NCBI GenBank assembly: GCA_034439755.1
Contig: JAWXAZ010000010.1
Location: forward strand, 1-64,000
Reading direction: 5' to 3'
DNA: 64,000 nucleotides
Source: B1 sp034439755
Lineage (GTDB): Bacteria; Bacteroidota; Bacteroidia; UKL13-3
Position 1 is the first letter of the stretch, and the number at the start of each line of letters is the position of its first letter. The notes beneath the pieces were generated by a model, which ran no database searches, was not told the origin of the DNA, and saw only the letters and a list, made by a program, of their open reading frames with translations. Both the position numbers and the translations under genes were made by a program. This document shows positions 45,779 through 55,482 of the stretch, piece after piece.

Positions 45779-46866
45779 GCTTCGAGATTTATTTTAATTA
45801 GTATGTCGTAAATATCCACCTCTTCTTTTATTTCCATTTTAAAATTATCTGGATATAGCAATGCTAAACGTTTTTTTAGGTTTGCCAATCCTATACCTCC
45901 TATGTTTTCATTTAAGCTTTTGGCCGATTTTATAAAGGTGTTACGGCATTTTATGGCTAAAATACCTTTGTGAATATTAAACTCAAAATGGATGCTTGGT
46001 TGTTTCACATTTCTAGTATATTTAAATACATTTTCTAATACAGGTAGCCACAGCAAGGGTGCAATTTTATATTCGTTATCGGTATGGATGGTAAATTGCA
46101 TTTTATCTGTTTCGGGTATGCGCAAGAGTTCGATATCAATAAACGAAAGCATGATTTCCTTTTCGGCTTCAGCACTTACTAAATTGCCTTCCGATTCGTA
46201 TAACATATAACGAAGCACTGCAGCAAGTTTTAGGATTAAATCTGGTGTTTGCGCATCTTTTTTTAAGGACAAGGCGTAAATGTTATTTAACGTATTAAAC
46301 AAAAAGTGTGGGTTAATTTGATTTTTTAAAAAGATGAGTTCAGCTTCTCTATGTTCATTGATGGCATTTTGTAGCGCGCTTAACTTGCTTTTTGAATGGT
46401 GATATAGTCCGAGTAAACCAAACACCACCAACCAAACGAGCATGGTAAAGAAATATGTTTCTATGTCTGCTAATACCTCTGTAAAGCTTACTCCATCGCC
46501 AATTTGCGACATAACCATACTTGTTTGTAAGGTATCAAGAAGGGGAAACCAACTATGGAGCAATTTTAGCATAACTACATACCCATAACTAATGGATACT
46601 AGCAGTAGAAATGAGGAAGAATAATAGGCGATTTTTTTTCCTTTAAATAGAAATTTTGTTTGTAGATAAAAGTTATGGATATATGCGAGTGCTGCAAAAA
46701 AACTCATGTTTAAGAGAATTAATCCATAAAAAATGAGTCTACTATTCTCTGGCTGATCATCTGCATCTGGAAACTTAATGACAATAAGGAGTATCCATAA
46801 ATATATATTTAAAGCAGGCCTTGATCCAATTGTATATATCCACTGTTGTTTGTTCATTGGCGCCAA
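45775..46866 (-). CDS. LytS-like sensor histidine kinase
   Basis: The 363-residue protein has four membrane helices in residues ~12-175, then the His_kinase domain FLKNQINPHFLFNTLNNIYAL (phospho-acceptor His in NPHFLFN) and an ATPase domain with LPVLENVFKYT (N box) and GGIGLANLKKRLALLYP (G box). No extracytoplasmic sensor domain is seen, so the signal is probably read in the membrane. Met-4 is an alternative start. Its partner is the overlapping LytTR regulator. Confidence 0.94.
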   Translation of the reverse strand: MAPMNKQQWIYTIGSRPALNIYLWILLIVIKFPDADDQPENSRLIFYGLILLNMSFFAALAYIHNFYLQTKFLFKGKKIAYYSSSFLLLVSISYGYVVMLKLLHSWFPLLDTLQTSMVMSQIGDGVSFTEVLADIETYFFTMLVWLVVFGLLGLYHHSKSKLSALQNAINEHREAELIFLKNQINPHFLFNTLNNIYALSLKKDAQTPDLILKLAAVLRYMLYESEGNLVSAEAEKEIMLSFIDIELLRIPETDKMQFTIHTDNEYKIAPLLWLPVLENVFKYTRNVKQPSIHFEFNIHKGILAIKCRNTFIKSAKSLNENIGGIGLANLKKRLALLYPDNFKMEIKEEVDIYDILIKINLEA

Positions 46867-47023
46867 AGGTTTACTTTATTCATTATAGGGCAATTTGTTT
46901 TCGACAAACCTATCATTTAATTCGACAAAATTTCATGGTCGAATTGCAGGCATAGTTTATCTAAAAATACCATTTGCTAATAATTTTAATCGGTGTTTTG
47001 TGTTCGAATTTAAACCTAAAAAC

Positions 47024-48397
47024 ATGAAAAAACTTATTTACATCACTGCAATTATTGCGCTCTTTTTTATTGACAGGGCAAGCGCTCAAATTAGTCCAGA
47101 AGTGGACCAAGAATTACAAAGCACCTTGGATAGTGTTTGTAGCCTGTATAAAATTAAGGGGGTATCGGCAGCCGTTCTTCTGCCAGGAATTGGATTATGG
47201 AAGGGCGTTTATGGAGATTCTCATCAAGGGGTGAAAATGAGAAGTGATATGCTTTTAGGCATGGGAAGTAATACCAAAACACATATTGCCGCTGCATTAT
47301 TAATCATGCAACAAAATGGCCAATTGAGCTTAGATGATAGCATTGGAAAATGGATTATTGGCTACCCTAATATTCCTGCCAATATTACCATTAGGCAATG
47401 TCTGAACCATAGCAGTGGATTACACGATTATTTACAAAATGATGCTATTAATGACAGTATTTTTGATAGACCAAATAGAATCTGGACTAAATTGGAAATA
47501 TTGAAAATGGCCAGTACGCCCAATTTTGCCCCCGGAAAGGGCTGGAGTTACTCAAATACAAATTATATTGTTGCAGGAATAATCATTGAAATGGTTGCGA
47601 AAAAGGCGCCATTTGAAGTTATTCAGGAGCTAATTTTAAACCCGCACCAACTTAACAATACTTTTTATTACGGCGCACAAGGTGCTAAAGTAATTGCGCA
47701 TCCCTGGAGTATGAATATGACAGGAACTGAATTAACAGACATGACCACCACCCCCTTGATGAACAATTTATTTAGTTTGGCAAATACAGCAGGTTGGCTC
47801 ATCACTACAGCCGAAGACAATGTAAATTTTTGGTATAAACTATGCACGCAGCAAGTATTATCAAATCAATCTTGGCTCCAAATGACGAGCATGAAGTCTA
47901 TTGGTAGTAATACGTTCTATGGATTAGGAATTTTTAGATACAATAAGAAATTAAATGGCCGTACTTTTTATTCGCACGGAGGCACCTTTTTTGGATACAT
48001 TAACGAAAATGTTTTCGATACTACCTCAAAGGTTGCCATATCTGCCTTAACCAATCAAGATAGTTTAAATAATAATGGATTATTGGCCACAGTTATAAAT
48101 GCTTTGCATAAATTAAGTTTAAAGCTGCCAACAAATGGTTTAAATACACTGTCTTCGGTTCAGTTCAGCGTTTTTCCAAATCCTGCAAATACAGAACTAA
48201 ACCTACAATTGGATGAACCAAATTTTAATGGGGTAGTAGAACTTATCGACTATAATGGAAAGGTGATTTCCCAAGAGGAATTAACCAAATCTAATATGCA
48301 GGTAAATACTTCTTACCTGCCAAATGGATTGTACTTATTGCGTGTGAGTACTTTTGGTAAAGTTTCCACTAAGCGAGTTTTGATAATGCATAATTAA
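47024..48397 (+). CDS. Secreted serine beta-lactamase-like hydrolase with T9SS domain
   Basis: The start is set at 47024 (MKKLIYITAIIALFFIDRASAQ), giving a signal peptide. The 457-residue protein has a class C beta-lactamase/DD-peptidase-like domain: SxxK in GMGSNTKTHIAAA, LNHSSGLHDY, YxN in GWSYSNTNY and HGG in FYSHGGTFFGY. A C-terminal type IX sorting domain follows (FSVFPNPANTELNLQL, NGLYLLRVST). It probably acts on peptides or esters at the cell surface rather than as a periplasmic beta-lactamase. It is divergent from the two-component genes and ends at a strong terminator. Confidence 0.9.
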   Translation: MKKLIYITAIIALFFIDRASAQISPEVDQELQSTLDSVCSLYKIKGVSAAVLLPGIGLWKGVYGDSHQGVKMRSDMLLGMGSNTKTHIAAALLIMQQNGQLSLDDSIGKWIIGYPNIPANITIRQCLNHSSGLHDYLQNDAINDSIFDRPNRIWTKLEILKMASTPNFAPGKGWSYSNTNYIVAGIIIEMVAKKAPFEVIQELILNPHQLNNTFYYGAQGAKVIAHPWSMNMTGTELTDMTTTPLMNNLFSLANTAGWLITTAEDNVNFWYKLCTQQVLSNQSWLQMTSMKSIGSNTFYGLGIFRYNKKLNGRTFYSHGGTFFGYINENVFDTTSKVAISALTNQDSLNNNGLLATVINALHKLSLKLPTNGLNTLSSVQFSVFPNPANTELNLQLDEPNFNGVVELIDYNGKVISQEELTKSNMQVNTSYLPNGLYLLRVSTFGKVSTKRVLIMHN

Positions 48398-48400
48398 TGT

Positions 48401-48446
48401 CAATAAATGAGCGTTGTTTGTTAGTAAAAACAACGCTCATTTATTG
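48401..48446. terminator. Strong bidirectional hairpin terminator
   Basis: A perfect 19 bp stem (48401-48419 with 48428-48446) around an 8 nt loop follows the serine hydrolase stop codon by 3 bp. Its core is GAGCGTTGTTT paired with AAACAACGCTC. T-rich flanks are modest, but the stem is unusually long. Confidence 0.85.
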
Positions 48447-48461
48447 TATAAAAGAATAATT

Positions 48462-48596
48462 TATACCGAAACCACAAAATATATAGTCCAATTTCGAAAA
48501 ATATCTCCTTGTACTATTATTTTGTTATATTGGCATTAACCCTAGTAAAATTATCAAATGGCTTTGGGCTATTTAATAATTACAATTGGTATTATT
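48462..48596 (-). repeat. 135 bp dispersed intergenic element, copy C (inverted)
   Basis: On the minus strand this copy starts near AATAATACCAATTGTAATTA and ends GTGGTTTCGGTATA. It matches copies A and B over the whole length: AGCCCAAAGCCATTTGATAA, TTTTACTAGGGTTAATGCCA, ATATAACAAAATAATAGTAC and TTTCGAAATTGGACTATATA. It lies between the 3' ends of two convergent genes. Confidence 0.8.
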
Positions 48597-48653
48597 GGGA
48601 TTAGAAAGATGCTTTAATTGAAAACTCAAAGCAAGATTCCTTGGATATCAAGT

Positions 48654-49007
48654 TTATAAAATGGCCAATTCATTCCTAATTTTTTTCGGAAGTTTGTCTA
48701 CGATAAGTTGATAGGAATGGTCAATTAATTGCAGAATTAATTCGTCGCCTAAGTCCTGATTAAAATGAATCGTATTCCAATGTTGTTTATTCATGTGGAA
48801 GCCCGGAATAACTGCCGAATAGCGTTGCCTTAACTCTATGGCCTTTTCTGGCTCACATTTTAAATTGCACTTACTTGCCGCATCTAAACCAATTAGGCAA
48901 AACATTTTCGCGGCAACCTTAAATACAAGGGTTTCTTCACCAAATGGAAATGTTTCTACTACACCATTTTTGGCTAAACAATAATCTCGCAACATTTCAA
49001 TATGCAT
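48654..49007 (-). CDS. MmcQ/YjbR family DNA-binding protein
   Basis: The start is set at 49007 (MHIEMLRDYCLAKNGV), which avoids overlap with the upstream gene. The 117-residue protein has the family pattern: LAKNGVVETFPFGEETLVFKVAAKMFCL, KCEPEKAIELRQRY and PGFHMNKQHWNTIHF. The CyaY-like fold is proposed to bind DNA, but the role is unknown. Confidence 0.88.
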   Translation of the reverse strand: MHIEMLRDYCLAKNGVVETFPFGEETLVFKVAAKMFCLIGLDAASKCNLKCEPEKAIELRQRYSAVIPGFHMNKQHWNTIHFNQDLGDELILQLIDHSYQLIVDKLPKKIRNELAIL

Positions 49008-49020
49008 GAGAATAATATAC

Positions 49021-49641
49021 TTATAAAATGCCAAACAATTTTATGCCAACTTGGAGGGTAATCATGCCGTTTTTGAGGGTAGGAGCAATGCCATTATATT
49101 CAAATGCTGAGCCCATACTATTGTTATTGAAATCATATTTAGCGTCTACCCTAAACTTCATTAAATCTAATCCAGCACCCAATTGAATACCAGTGGTATT
49201 TTTGGTTAAATCCATTTTTTTAAACGCGGCAACATTATTAGGAATATCGGTGTTTTGGCCAACTAAAAACTGAAAATTTGGTCCGCCATAAATGCGAAAT
49301 GTTTTAAACATTTTGAATCCAAATAAAACGGGTACATCCATATAACTTGCAGAATGGCTAAAGGTGTATTTTTGCCCTGCATCTGTAATGGTAAAATTAC
49401 TTGCGCGTTTATTATAAATCAATTCGGGTTGAATAAAAAAACCTATCACAACAATTTTGAATCTACTATACACTCCAAAATTATAAGTTGTATTGGCTTC
49501 AACCTTAGCATCCAATGTGCCTTTATCATGGAGGGTAATATTGTCTGAACTAAATCCGGCCTTTAATCCAAACTCTAGTTCTTGGCTAAAGGCCCAAGGT
49601 GCTGCAGCCATTAACAATAGGCTTATTATTATTTTTTTCAT
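49021..49641 (-). CDS. PorT-like outer-membrane beta-barrel protein
   Basis: The 206-residue protein has a signal peptide (cut after AFS) and a small beta barrel: ELEFGLKAGFSSDNI, IGFFIQPELIYNKRASNF, YMDVPVLFGFKMFKTFRIYGGPNFQFLVG and a C-terminal strand ITLQVGIKLFGIL. This is the porin-family barrel common in Bacteroidota. No substrate or partner is known. It is preceded by a terminator, so it has its own promoter, which I could not place. Confidence 0.85.
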   Translation of the reverse strand: MKKIIISLLLMAAAPWAFSQELEFGLKAGFSSDNITLHDKGTLDAKVEANTTYNFGVYSRFKIVVIGFFIQPELIYNKRASNFTITDAGQKYTFSHSASYMDVPVLFGFKMFKTFRIYGGPNFQFLVGQNTDIPNNVAAFKKMDLTKNTTGIQLGAGLDLMKFRVDAKYDFNNNSMGSAFEYNGIAPTLKNGMITLQVGIKLFGIL

Positions 49642-49685
49642 CGCAAAAATTTAATTCTCAAAGCTAAAAATTTAGAAGGATAAAA

Positions 49686-49709
49686 AAAACCGGGTCTAAA
49701 CCCGGTTTT
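49686..49709. terminator. Intrinsic terminator of the M49 peptidase gene
   Basis: AAAACCGGG (49686-49694) pairs with CCCGGTTTT (49701-49709) around a 6 nt loop, with A-run and T/A-run flanks. It lies 7 bp after the stop of the peptidase gene on the minus strand. Confidence 0.88.
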
Positions 49710-49716
49710 AAAAAAC

Positions 49717-51780
49717 TTAATTTTTTACAGGAAGGAATCCGTAATTTTTTCCTCTTTCCAGCTGGTCATTTAACCAATTGTCTGGATAACTCACTTTTAC
49801 ATCAATGATTTTATCATTCTCCATTACCGCTGTGAGTTTTGGCTGAATGAATCCTTTGTAGGGAGCCACATTTAATTTGGCAAATCTTTCCTTTACCTCT
49901 TTTAACAAGGTTTGATCCACTTTTACACCGTAGTTTTCTACTAAAGCCTGACCAGCAGCAAAATCGCCTTCAGATTTAATGCGTTGAATTTCCTTTAACA
50001 AAGCACCAAATAATGCCCTCAATTTTTCGTAATCATTTATTTTAACATAGGTTTTGCCATCCTTTTTCACCATTTCAACCACATTTTCTGCCTTGCCTTT
50101 TTCAAATACCCAAGCAGCATTTAACTGGCGGTTACGCATATGCGCTTCTTCCAAATTTTCACCCAAGTTTAAACGGGTTAATTGTGTAATTAAGCCGTTT
50201 CTCATATAACCATCAAACTCAGTTTTTCCAACCTCAAGGCTAGGCATAATACCCATGTCAACGAGTTTTTGATCATAAACATAATATAATGCAACTAAAT
50301 CTGCACGCGCCTCTTCCAAAGTAGATGCATAGTTCTTCAATGTTTGATCTGGATCGCCTATACCTGGATTTATTTTGCCAGAAGCATGCCCAATTACTTC
50401 ATGCATATCGGTATGTAAATCTCCTGCCAATGCACCAAATTCAGCATTTCTTTTGATCTCATCTTCGGTTAAAGCAAACTCTTTCATCATAGGACTTTTT
50501 GCGCCAACAATGTTATACGAATACACAATATTACCCAACGAAACAGATTTAGAGCCATGTTCCTGTCTGATCCAATTTGCATTTGGTAAGTTAATTCCGA
50601 TAGGTGTTGAAGGAGCTCCTGCGCCCGCTTCCTGAATCACCGTAATTACTTTTGCGGTAATACCCTTAACCGTTGCTTTTTTATGGTTATCAGCAATTGG
50701 TGAATGATCTTCGAACCATTGTGCTTCGGTAGCAATGGCAGCAATACGCTTGGTAGCTTCCATGTCTTTTATGCTTACTACAGATTCGTATGATGCCCTT
50801 TTGCCAATGGCATCGTCGTAAACTTCAATAAATCCATTTACCACATCCAACCTGCTTTCGGTATCATTTACCCAAGCAATGTTATACTCATCCCATTTTT
50901 TTAAATCGCCTGTTTTGTAATATTCAACCAATAATTGCAAAGCTTTTTTCTGTTTATCATTTTCTGCAACATTAACCGCTTTTTCTAACCAGTAAACAAT
51001 TTTCTCTATAGCCGCACCATACATGCCGCCTACTTTCCAAACACGCTCTTTTACTACACCGTTTTCTTTTACCATTTTAGAGTTTAAACCCCAAGAAATT
51101 GGCCTCATATCACTGGTATCAATTTTACTCGTATAATAAGCTTCAACTTCTTTTTGTGTAACTCCTTCGTAAAAATTATTAGAAGATTTGGCAACATTGT
51201 CGATGCCTGAAGCCAAATTCACAATTTTATTTTCAAAATTTGGATCAAACATAACGGTCTTCATTTCTCCTAAAAATGCATCCACTGTTTTTCCCTCCAA
51301 AGGCAAAGTATTTGCATCCAAAGATTTGATTACTCTGCTAAAATATTCGAAGCTGCATTTAGGAACAAACTTTAAATTTGAATAATGGTGGTGAATGCCA
51401 TTAGAAAAGAAAACACGCTTAGCATAGCTTTCTAAACTCTTCCAATCTTCGGTGGTTTTATCTCCAGCATAAGTGGTTAAAATAGCTTCTAAGGTGTGTC
51501 TAATACCTAGGCTATGCTTGTATTTTTGATCATAGAAGATATCTCTTCCACTATTGGCAGCTTCGTAAAGATAGTAGGCCAATTCTTTTTGTTGAGGGGT
51601 TAATTCTTCAAATCCTGGGATTTGATAACGCAACACTTGTATGTCTGCAAACTCATCGCAAGTAACTTCAAAATTGCTGCTAGTCTCAGAAGACTTTGCT
51701 GTTTTGTTGTCGCTGTTGCAGGCCGAGAAGCTCAAGGCTGCGCCCATAGCGCCATAAATCATCATCTTTTTTATTTTCAT
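49717..51780 (-). CDS. M49 (dipeptidyl peptidase III) family lipoprotein
   Basis: The 687-residue zinc peptidase has a lipobox (LSFSAC) and the family 49 signature HExxGH as HEVIGHASG (about residue 464) with the second zinc motif EEARAD about 45 residues later. M49 enzymes remove dipeptides from the N-termini of short peptides. The lipoprotein signal puts it in the envelope, unlike the cytosolic eukaryotic form. It is a single gene with a terminator. Confidence 0.92.
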   Translation of the reverse strand: MKIKKMMIYGAMGAALSFSACNSDNKTAKSSETSSNFEVTCDEFADIQVLRYQIPGFEELTPQQKELAYYLYEAANSGRDIFYDQKYKHSLGIRHTLEAILTTYAGDKTTEDWKSLESYAKRVFFSNGIHHHYSNLKFVPKCSFEYFSRVIKSLDANTLPLEGKTVDAFLGEMKTVMFDPNFENKIVNLASGIDNVAKSSNNFYEGVTQKEVEAYYTSKIDTSDMRPISWGLNSKMVKENGVVKERVWKVGGMYGAAIEKIVYWLEKAVNVAENDKQKKALQLLVEYYKTGDLKKWDEYNIAWVNDTESRLDVVNGFIEVYDDAIGKRASYESVVSIKDMEATKRIAAIATEAQWFEDHSPIADNHKKATVKGITAKVITVIQEAGAGAPSTPIGINLPNANWIRQEHGSKSVSLGNIVYSYNIVGAKSPMMKEFALTEDEIKRNAEFGALAGDLHTDMHEVIGHASGKINPGIGDPDQTLKNYASTLEEARADLVALYYVYDQKLVDMGIMPSLEVGKTEFDGYMRNGLITQLTRLNLGENLEEAHMRNRQLNAAWVFEKGKAENVVEMVKKDGKTYVKINDYEKLRALFGALLKEIQRIKSEGDFAAGQALVENYGVKVDQTLLKEVKERFAKLNVAPYKGFIQPKLTAVMENDKIIDVKVSYPDNWLNDQLERGKNYGFLPVKN

Positions 51781-51799
51781 TGTTATCGAGTTAATAAAG

Positions 51800-51807
51800 C
51801 AAATATA
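51800..51807 (-). promoter_or_regulatory. Possible -7 box of the M49 peptidase gene
   Basis: The minus strand reads TATATTTG, an exact TAnnTTTG match about 20 bp upstream of the start codon. No good -33 box is found at the usual spacing, so confidence is low. Confidence 0.35.
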
Positions 51808-51872
51808 TAGGTAGTAAATATGAATGAGATACCTTTTGTTAAAATTTAGTTTTTTTTAAAAGTGTATTTAAG

Positions 51873-52637
51873 CTAGAAATTTTCGAAAATTCCCAAGCCA
51901 AATAACGCAAAATCATATTTTACTGGGTCATTGGGGTCAAGTATTCTTAAGGTCTGATCCAATTCTGCACATGCTTTCGAATCATTTTGGTTGCGGGATA
52001 ATAAGCCTAATTTTCTGGCAATATTACCAGAGTGAACATCCAATGGGCAAGAAAGCTGGGCGGGGCTTATGCTATGCCAAATGCCAAAGTCTACGCCTTG
52101 TTTGTCTTTTCTCACAAACCAGCGTAGCATCATGTTTATTCTTTTTGCAGAGGAACCTTTCTGGGGGTCTGATACGTGTTTGGTGGTTCTTAAAGGATGT
52201 GGAATTTCAAAAAACACTTTTTTGAATTCGCTGATGGCCACTTGCAAATTGTCTGGTTTGGCGTATTTGTTAAACACACCTTCTAAGCCTCTGTGATTCT
52301 TATAAACATGCCTAAGACCTTTTATAAAATATTGGTAATCTTGGCCGCAAAAGGTTCTGTGAACAAAATGGTCTAATTTATTCAAATGATTTTGTTTAGC
52401 AGATAGCACAAAATCGTGCGGACTTTCACCCAATAAATCGAGCATTTTATGTGCGTTTTTGACAATGGTTTTTCTGTTTCCCCAAGATATGGTGGCTGCT
52501 AGAAACCCCGATATTTCAATGTCCTCTTTGCGTGAATACCTGTGAGGAATGCTAATGGGGTCTGTTTCAATAAAGTTTAACTGATTGTATTGCTCAACCT
52601 TTTGGTTCAAAAATGCTCTTATTTCTGAATCTACCAT
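51873..52637 (-). CDS. TIGR02757 (DUF2400) family protein
   Basis: The 254-residue protein matches TIGR02757 along its length: ISIPHRYSRKEDIEISGFLAATISWGNRKTIV, ESPHDFVL, FIKGLRHVYKNHRGLEGVF, KRINMMLRWFVRKD and PLDVHSGNIARKLGLLSR. The helical fold and the PLDVHSGN motif recall HhH-type DNA glycosylases, but no activity has been shown. It stands alone with over 90 bp on each side. Confidence 0.9.
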   Translation of the reverse strand: MVDSEIRAFLNQKVEQYNQLNFIETDPISIPHRYSRKEDIEISGFLAATISWGNRKTIVKNAHKMLDLLGESPHDFVLSAKQNHLNKLDHFVHRTFCGQDYQYFIKGLRHVYKNHRGLEGVFNKYAKPDNLQVAISEFKKVFFEIPHPLRTTKHVSDPQKGSSAKRINMMLRWFVRKDKQGVDFGIWHSISPAQLSCPLDVHSGNIARKLGLLSRNQNDSKACAELDQTLRILDPNDPVKYDFALFGLGIFENF

Positions 52638-52747
52638 AAAATTTCTTTTGGTATTGAATCCATAAAATTATAAGTAAGATTACTCATGTTTTTGCAAAGT
52701 AGGGTTACCCGAAAATCAAAGCCTGTAGCCACTTTTTTTTAAAGGGT

Positions 52748-52996
52748 TTATGGGAGGAATTTGTATAATTCGCGTACCTTATTTATTACATGAATGAACA
52801 GCAATGCTGGCCAGATGAGGGCGCTTTGGGATGTATAGTTTACTAAAATGATGCTCACCAAAACGCCTATGTTAAAACTTGCCACCACAATGTATAAGAG
52901 TTGAAATCGTGGGTTATTGGTATTGGTAAAGGAAAGCGCCGCAAAGACCAATAGCAGTAAAACAGAAATGATGGAAATGATATAAGCTATGTTCAT
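52748..52996 (-). CDS. Small membrane protein of unknown function
   Basis: The 82-residue product has three hydrophobic helices (about 3-23, 31-52 and 59-72) and a short basic tail (KVRELYKFLP). It is not recognised as a named family. Coding is supported by the membrane-helix pattern and its position between two genes, but it is short and could be spurious. Confidence 0.6.
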   Translation of the reverse strand: MNIAYIISIISVLLLLVFAALSFTNTNNPRFQLLYIVVASFNIGVLVSIILVNYTSQSALIWPALLFIHVINKVRELYKFLP

Positions 52997-53094
52997 AAAT
53001 TTGGCTGTTTTGCTTTTTTTACTGATGGGTCAAAGGTAGATTTTTTCTATAATTCATTTATACTTGCCAAAGATAGTTTTAAAACTTACAAACG

Positions 53095-54576
53095 ATGAGA
53101 TATTCAATTTCAATTGCTGAACCAAAAGAGCATTTTGTGGGAATGTTTGCGGAAATAGGTAATCCGAGCAAAGAAGCCTTTCAACTTCAACTACCTTCTT
53201 GGCGTCCGGGTAGGTATGAGTTAGGGAACTTTGCCAAGAATATTCGAAAATTGAGCATCACAAATGAGCTAGGAGTTCCTGTTTATTATGGCAAAATTTC
53301 GAAGGATTGTTGGCAGGTTGATGCAGAAGGTTTAAGCAAGGTAATTTTACAATATGAATATTATGCCAACCAGCCTGATGCGGGTGCTAGCTTTGTGGAT
53401 GCAGAATTAATTTACCTAAACCCAGTAAATTGTTTTATGTATGTGGTGGGTAGAATGTTTGAGGGGTTTGAGCTACAATTGAATATTCCAGATACCTGGC
53501 AAATTGCTTGTCAGCTTCCATCTAGCAACAAGTGTATTTTTGCAAAGGATTTTGATGAATTGGCCGATAGCCCGTTTTTTGCTTCGCCAAATATGGTTCA
53601 CCATCAATTTGCATTAGGCGAATCGAACATTCATTTTTGGTTTCAAGGGGGTGCGGGTCCAGACTTGGTTAAACTCGAGGAGGATACCCGCAAATATGCT
53701 TTGGTTCAGACCGAAATTTTTGGAGAATTACCCGTAAAAAATTACCACTTTCTGTATTTGTTGCTGGCCGATAAATTTAGGCATGGCGTTGAGCATAAGG
53801 ATTCAACGGTGATTGCCATGGGTCCATCGACCGGTTTTGCAGAGAAGACTTTTTACAATGATTTTTTGGCGATAAGTTCGCACGAATTATTTCATTTGTG
53901 GAATGTGAAAAGGATGCGGCCGCAGGAAATGTTGCCTTATGATTTTACCCAGGAAAATTATTCTCGTTTGGGGTATATTTATGAGGGAATTACTACTTAT
54001 TATGGTGATTTAATGTTATGGCGTTGTGGTGTTTGGAGTTTTGAGGAGTATGCGAGCAGTTTGGCAGGTGATATTGAGAGGCATTTAAACAACAGCGGCC
54101 GGTTTAATTATTCCTTGGCTGAGTCTAGTTTTGATACTTGGTTAGATGGGTACGTTCCTGGGGTAAAGGGCAGAAAGGTTTCGATTTATATGGAGGGATT
54201 ATTGGCTGCTTTGGTGGCTGATGTGGAAATAATGGTTGCCACAGATTGTAAGGCAAATTTGAATACCGTTTTAACTAAATTATACCAAGAATCGTTTAAG
54301 AAGGGCAGGGGATATTCGCAGGAAATGTACCAAGCAATTTTGGAGGAAATTTCGGGTATTTCGTTCAAAAGCTATTTTTCTGACTTGATTGATGGATGTG
54401 GGCGTTGGGAATTTTACCTAGAAAAAATATATGACAAACTTGGTTTAGAGGTATTGATTGTTGATAATGAGGGGTCTGCGATAACCTGCAGTGTTAAAAG
54501 GTGTGAGAATACAACGGAAATGCAAGATAAAATCTTTGAATATTGGTTTAATTGCACTTATTTTGAGGGTACTTAG
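53095..54576 (+). CDS. M61 family metallopeptidase (glycyl aminopeptidase-like)
   Basis: The 493-residue enzyme begins MRYSISIAEPKEHFVGM, the usual M61 beginning. The zinc site is HELFH (residues 263-267, in SSHELFHLWNVKRMRP) with the third ligand E297 in YEGITTYYGD. The N-terminal ~150 residues form the family's beta domain. Many M61 proteins carry a C-terminal PDZ domain; this one ends before a complete PDZ would fit. No signal peptide is seen, so it is probably cytoplasmic. It lies 20 bp upstream of the Fnr-like gene on the same strand. Confidence 0.9.
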   Translation: MRYSISIAEPKEHFVGMFAEIGNPSKEAFQLQLPSWRPGRYELGNFAKNIRKLSITNELGVPVYYGKISKDCWQVDAEGLSKVILQYEYYANQPDAGASFVDAELIYLNPVNCFMYVVGRMFEGFELQLNIPDTWQIACQLPSSNKCIFAKDFDELADSPFFASPNMVHHQFALGESNIHFWFQGGAGPDLVKLEEDTRKYALVQTEIFGELPVKNYHFLYLLLADKFRHGVEHKDSTVIAMGPSTGFAEKTFYNDFLAISSHELFHLWNVKRMRPQEMLPYDFTQENYSRLGYIYEGITTYYGDLMLWRCGVWSFEEYASSLAGDIERHLNNSGRFNYSLAESSFDTWLDGYVPGVKGRKVSIYMEGLLAALVADVEIMVATDCKANLNTVLTKLYQESFKKGRGYSQEMYQAILEEISGISFKSYFSDLIDGCGRWEFYLEKIYDKLGLEVLIVDNEGSAITCSVKRCENTTEMQDKIFEYWFNCTYFEGT

Positions 54577-54596
54577 TTCACTCAAAAAATTTCCTC

Positions 54597-55307
54597 ATGC
54601 AAAAAATTCACCTTGATTGTAAAAATTGCGATGCAAAGTCCATTTCGTTTTTATCCTATTGCAATGAAGTGGAGTTTGATTTGGTTTCGAGTGCCAAATC
54701 ATGTAGCCATTACAAAAAGGGTCAATCTATATTTTACGAAGACAATATTCCTATGGGAATTTATTGTCTAAGTAAAGGTTCCATTAAATTAACGCGGTCT
54801 AATAAGGATGGCAAAGAGCAAATAATTCGTTTTGCCAGGGAAGGTGAGTTTTTGGGTTATCGTGCCCTTATAGCAGATGAGCCTCTTGTGGCAACCGCCA
54901 CTTGTATTGAGGATACTGTTTGTTGCTTTATACCAAAAACAGTTTTTTTAGATTTGGTAGAGAAAAATACCCAAATCAACAAACACATGTTAAAATCATT
55001 GTGCCATGATTTGGGTATTGCCGATGAGCGCATACAAAGCTTGGCTCAGAAAAGTGTGCGTGAGCGTTTGGCAGAAACTTTGTTGTTTTTGCAAAAAACT
55101 TTTCAACACGAATCAATAACCGACGAGAATTTAATTTCGGTTAGTTTACCTAGAGAGGATATTGCCAATATTGTTGGAACAGCTACCGAAACAGTAATTC
55201 GTTTGCTATCTGAATTTAGAACAGACAAACTAATTGACATGGAAGGTAAGAAGATTCGCATATTGAATCGTGCTGCCTTAGAGCGCATTTCTCATGCCTC
55301 TGTATAA
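54597..55307 (+). CDS. Crp/Fnr family regulator of the cbb3 cluster
   Basis: The 236-residue protein has an N-terminal Cys cluster C8-x2-C11-x10-C22 plus C36, then a cyclic-nucleotide-binding-like beta roll (HYKKGQSIFYEDNIPMGIYCLSKGSIKL) and a helix-turn-helix (SLPREDIANIVGTATETVIRLLSEF). The Cys spacing recalls the oxygen-sensing 4Fe-4S ligands of FNR, but it is not identical. Its place directly before the cytochrome cbb3 genes suggests low-oxygen control of them. I could not find a clear FNR box upstream of ccoNO. Confidence 0.9.
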   Translation: MQKIHLDCKNCDAKSISFLSYCNEVEFDLVSSAKSCSHYKKGQSIFYEDNIPMGIYCLSKGSIKLTRSNKDGKEQIIRFAREGEFLGYRALIADEPLVATATCIEDTVCCFIPKTVFLDLVEKNTQINKHMLKSLCHDLGIADERIQSLAQKSVRERLAETLLFLQKTFQHESITDENLISVSLPREDIANIVGTATETVIRLLSEFRTDKLIDMEGKKIRILNRAALERISHASV

Positions 55308-55482
55308 GACCAATCTCTGCATTTTTAGAGTTTTTTTGGGTTGTAGTGCAAATATTTCTTTTTAGTAAAATCAATGTATTTCTTGTGAATTTTAATATGA
55401 CTAATATCATGATGATGTTTGAATTAGGTCATGTTTTTTCGGTTTTGAACTGGGTATTTTTGATACTGAAAAATTTGCACCC

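Noticed and set aside
55308..55482. tRNA or regulatory RNA between the Fnr-like and usp genes
   Set aside because: No cloverleaf or CCA end; only an imperfect inverted repeat (ATGACTAAT with ATTAGGTCAT) that is too weak to report as a feature.
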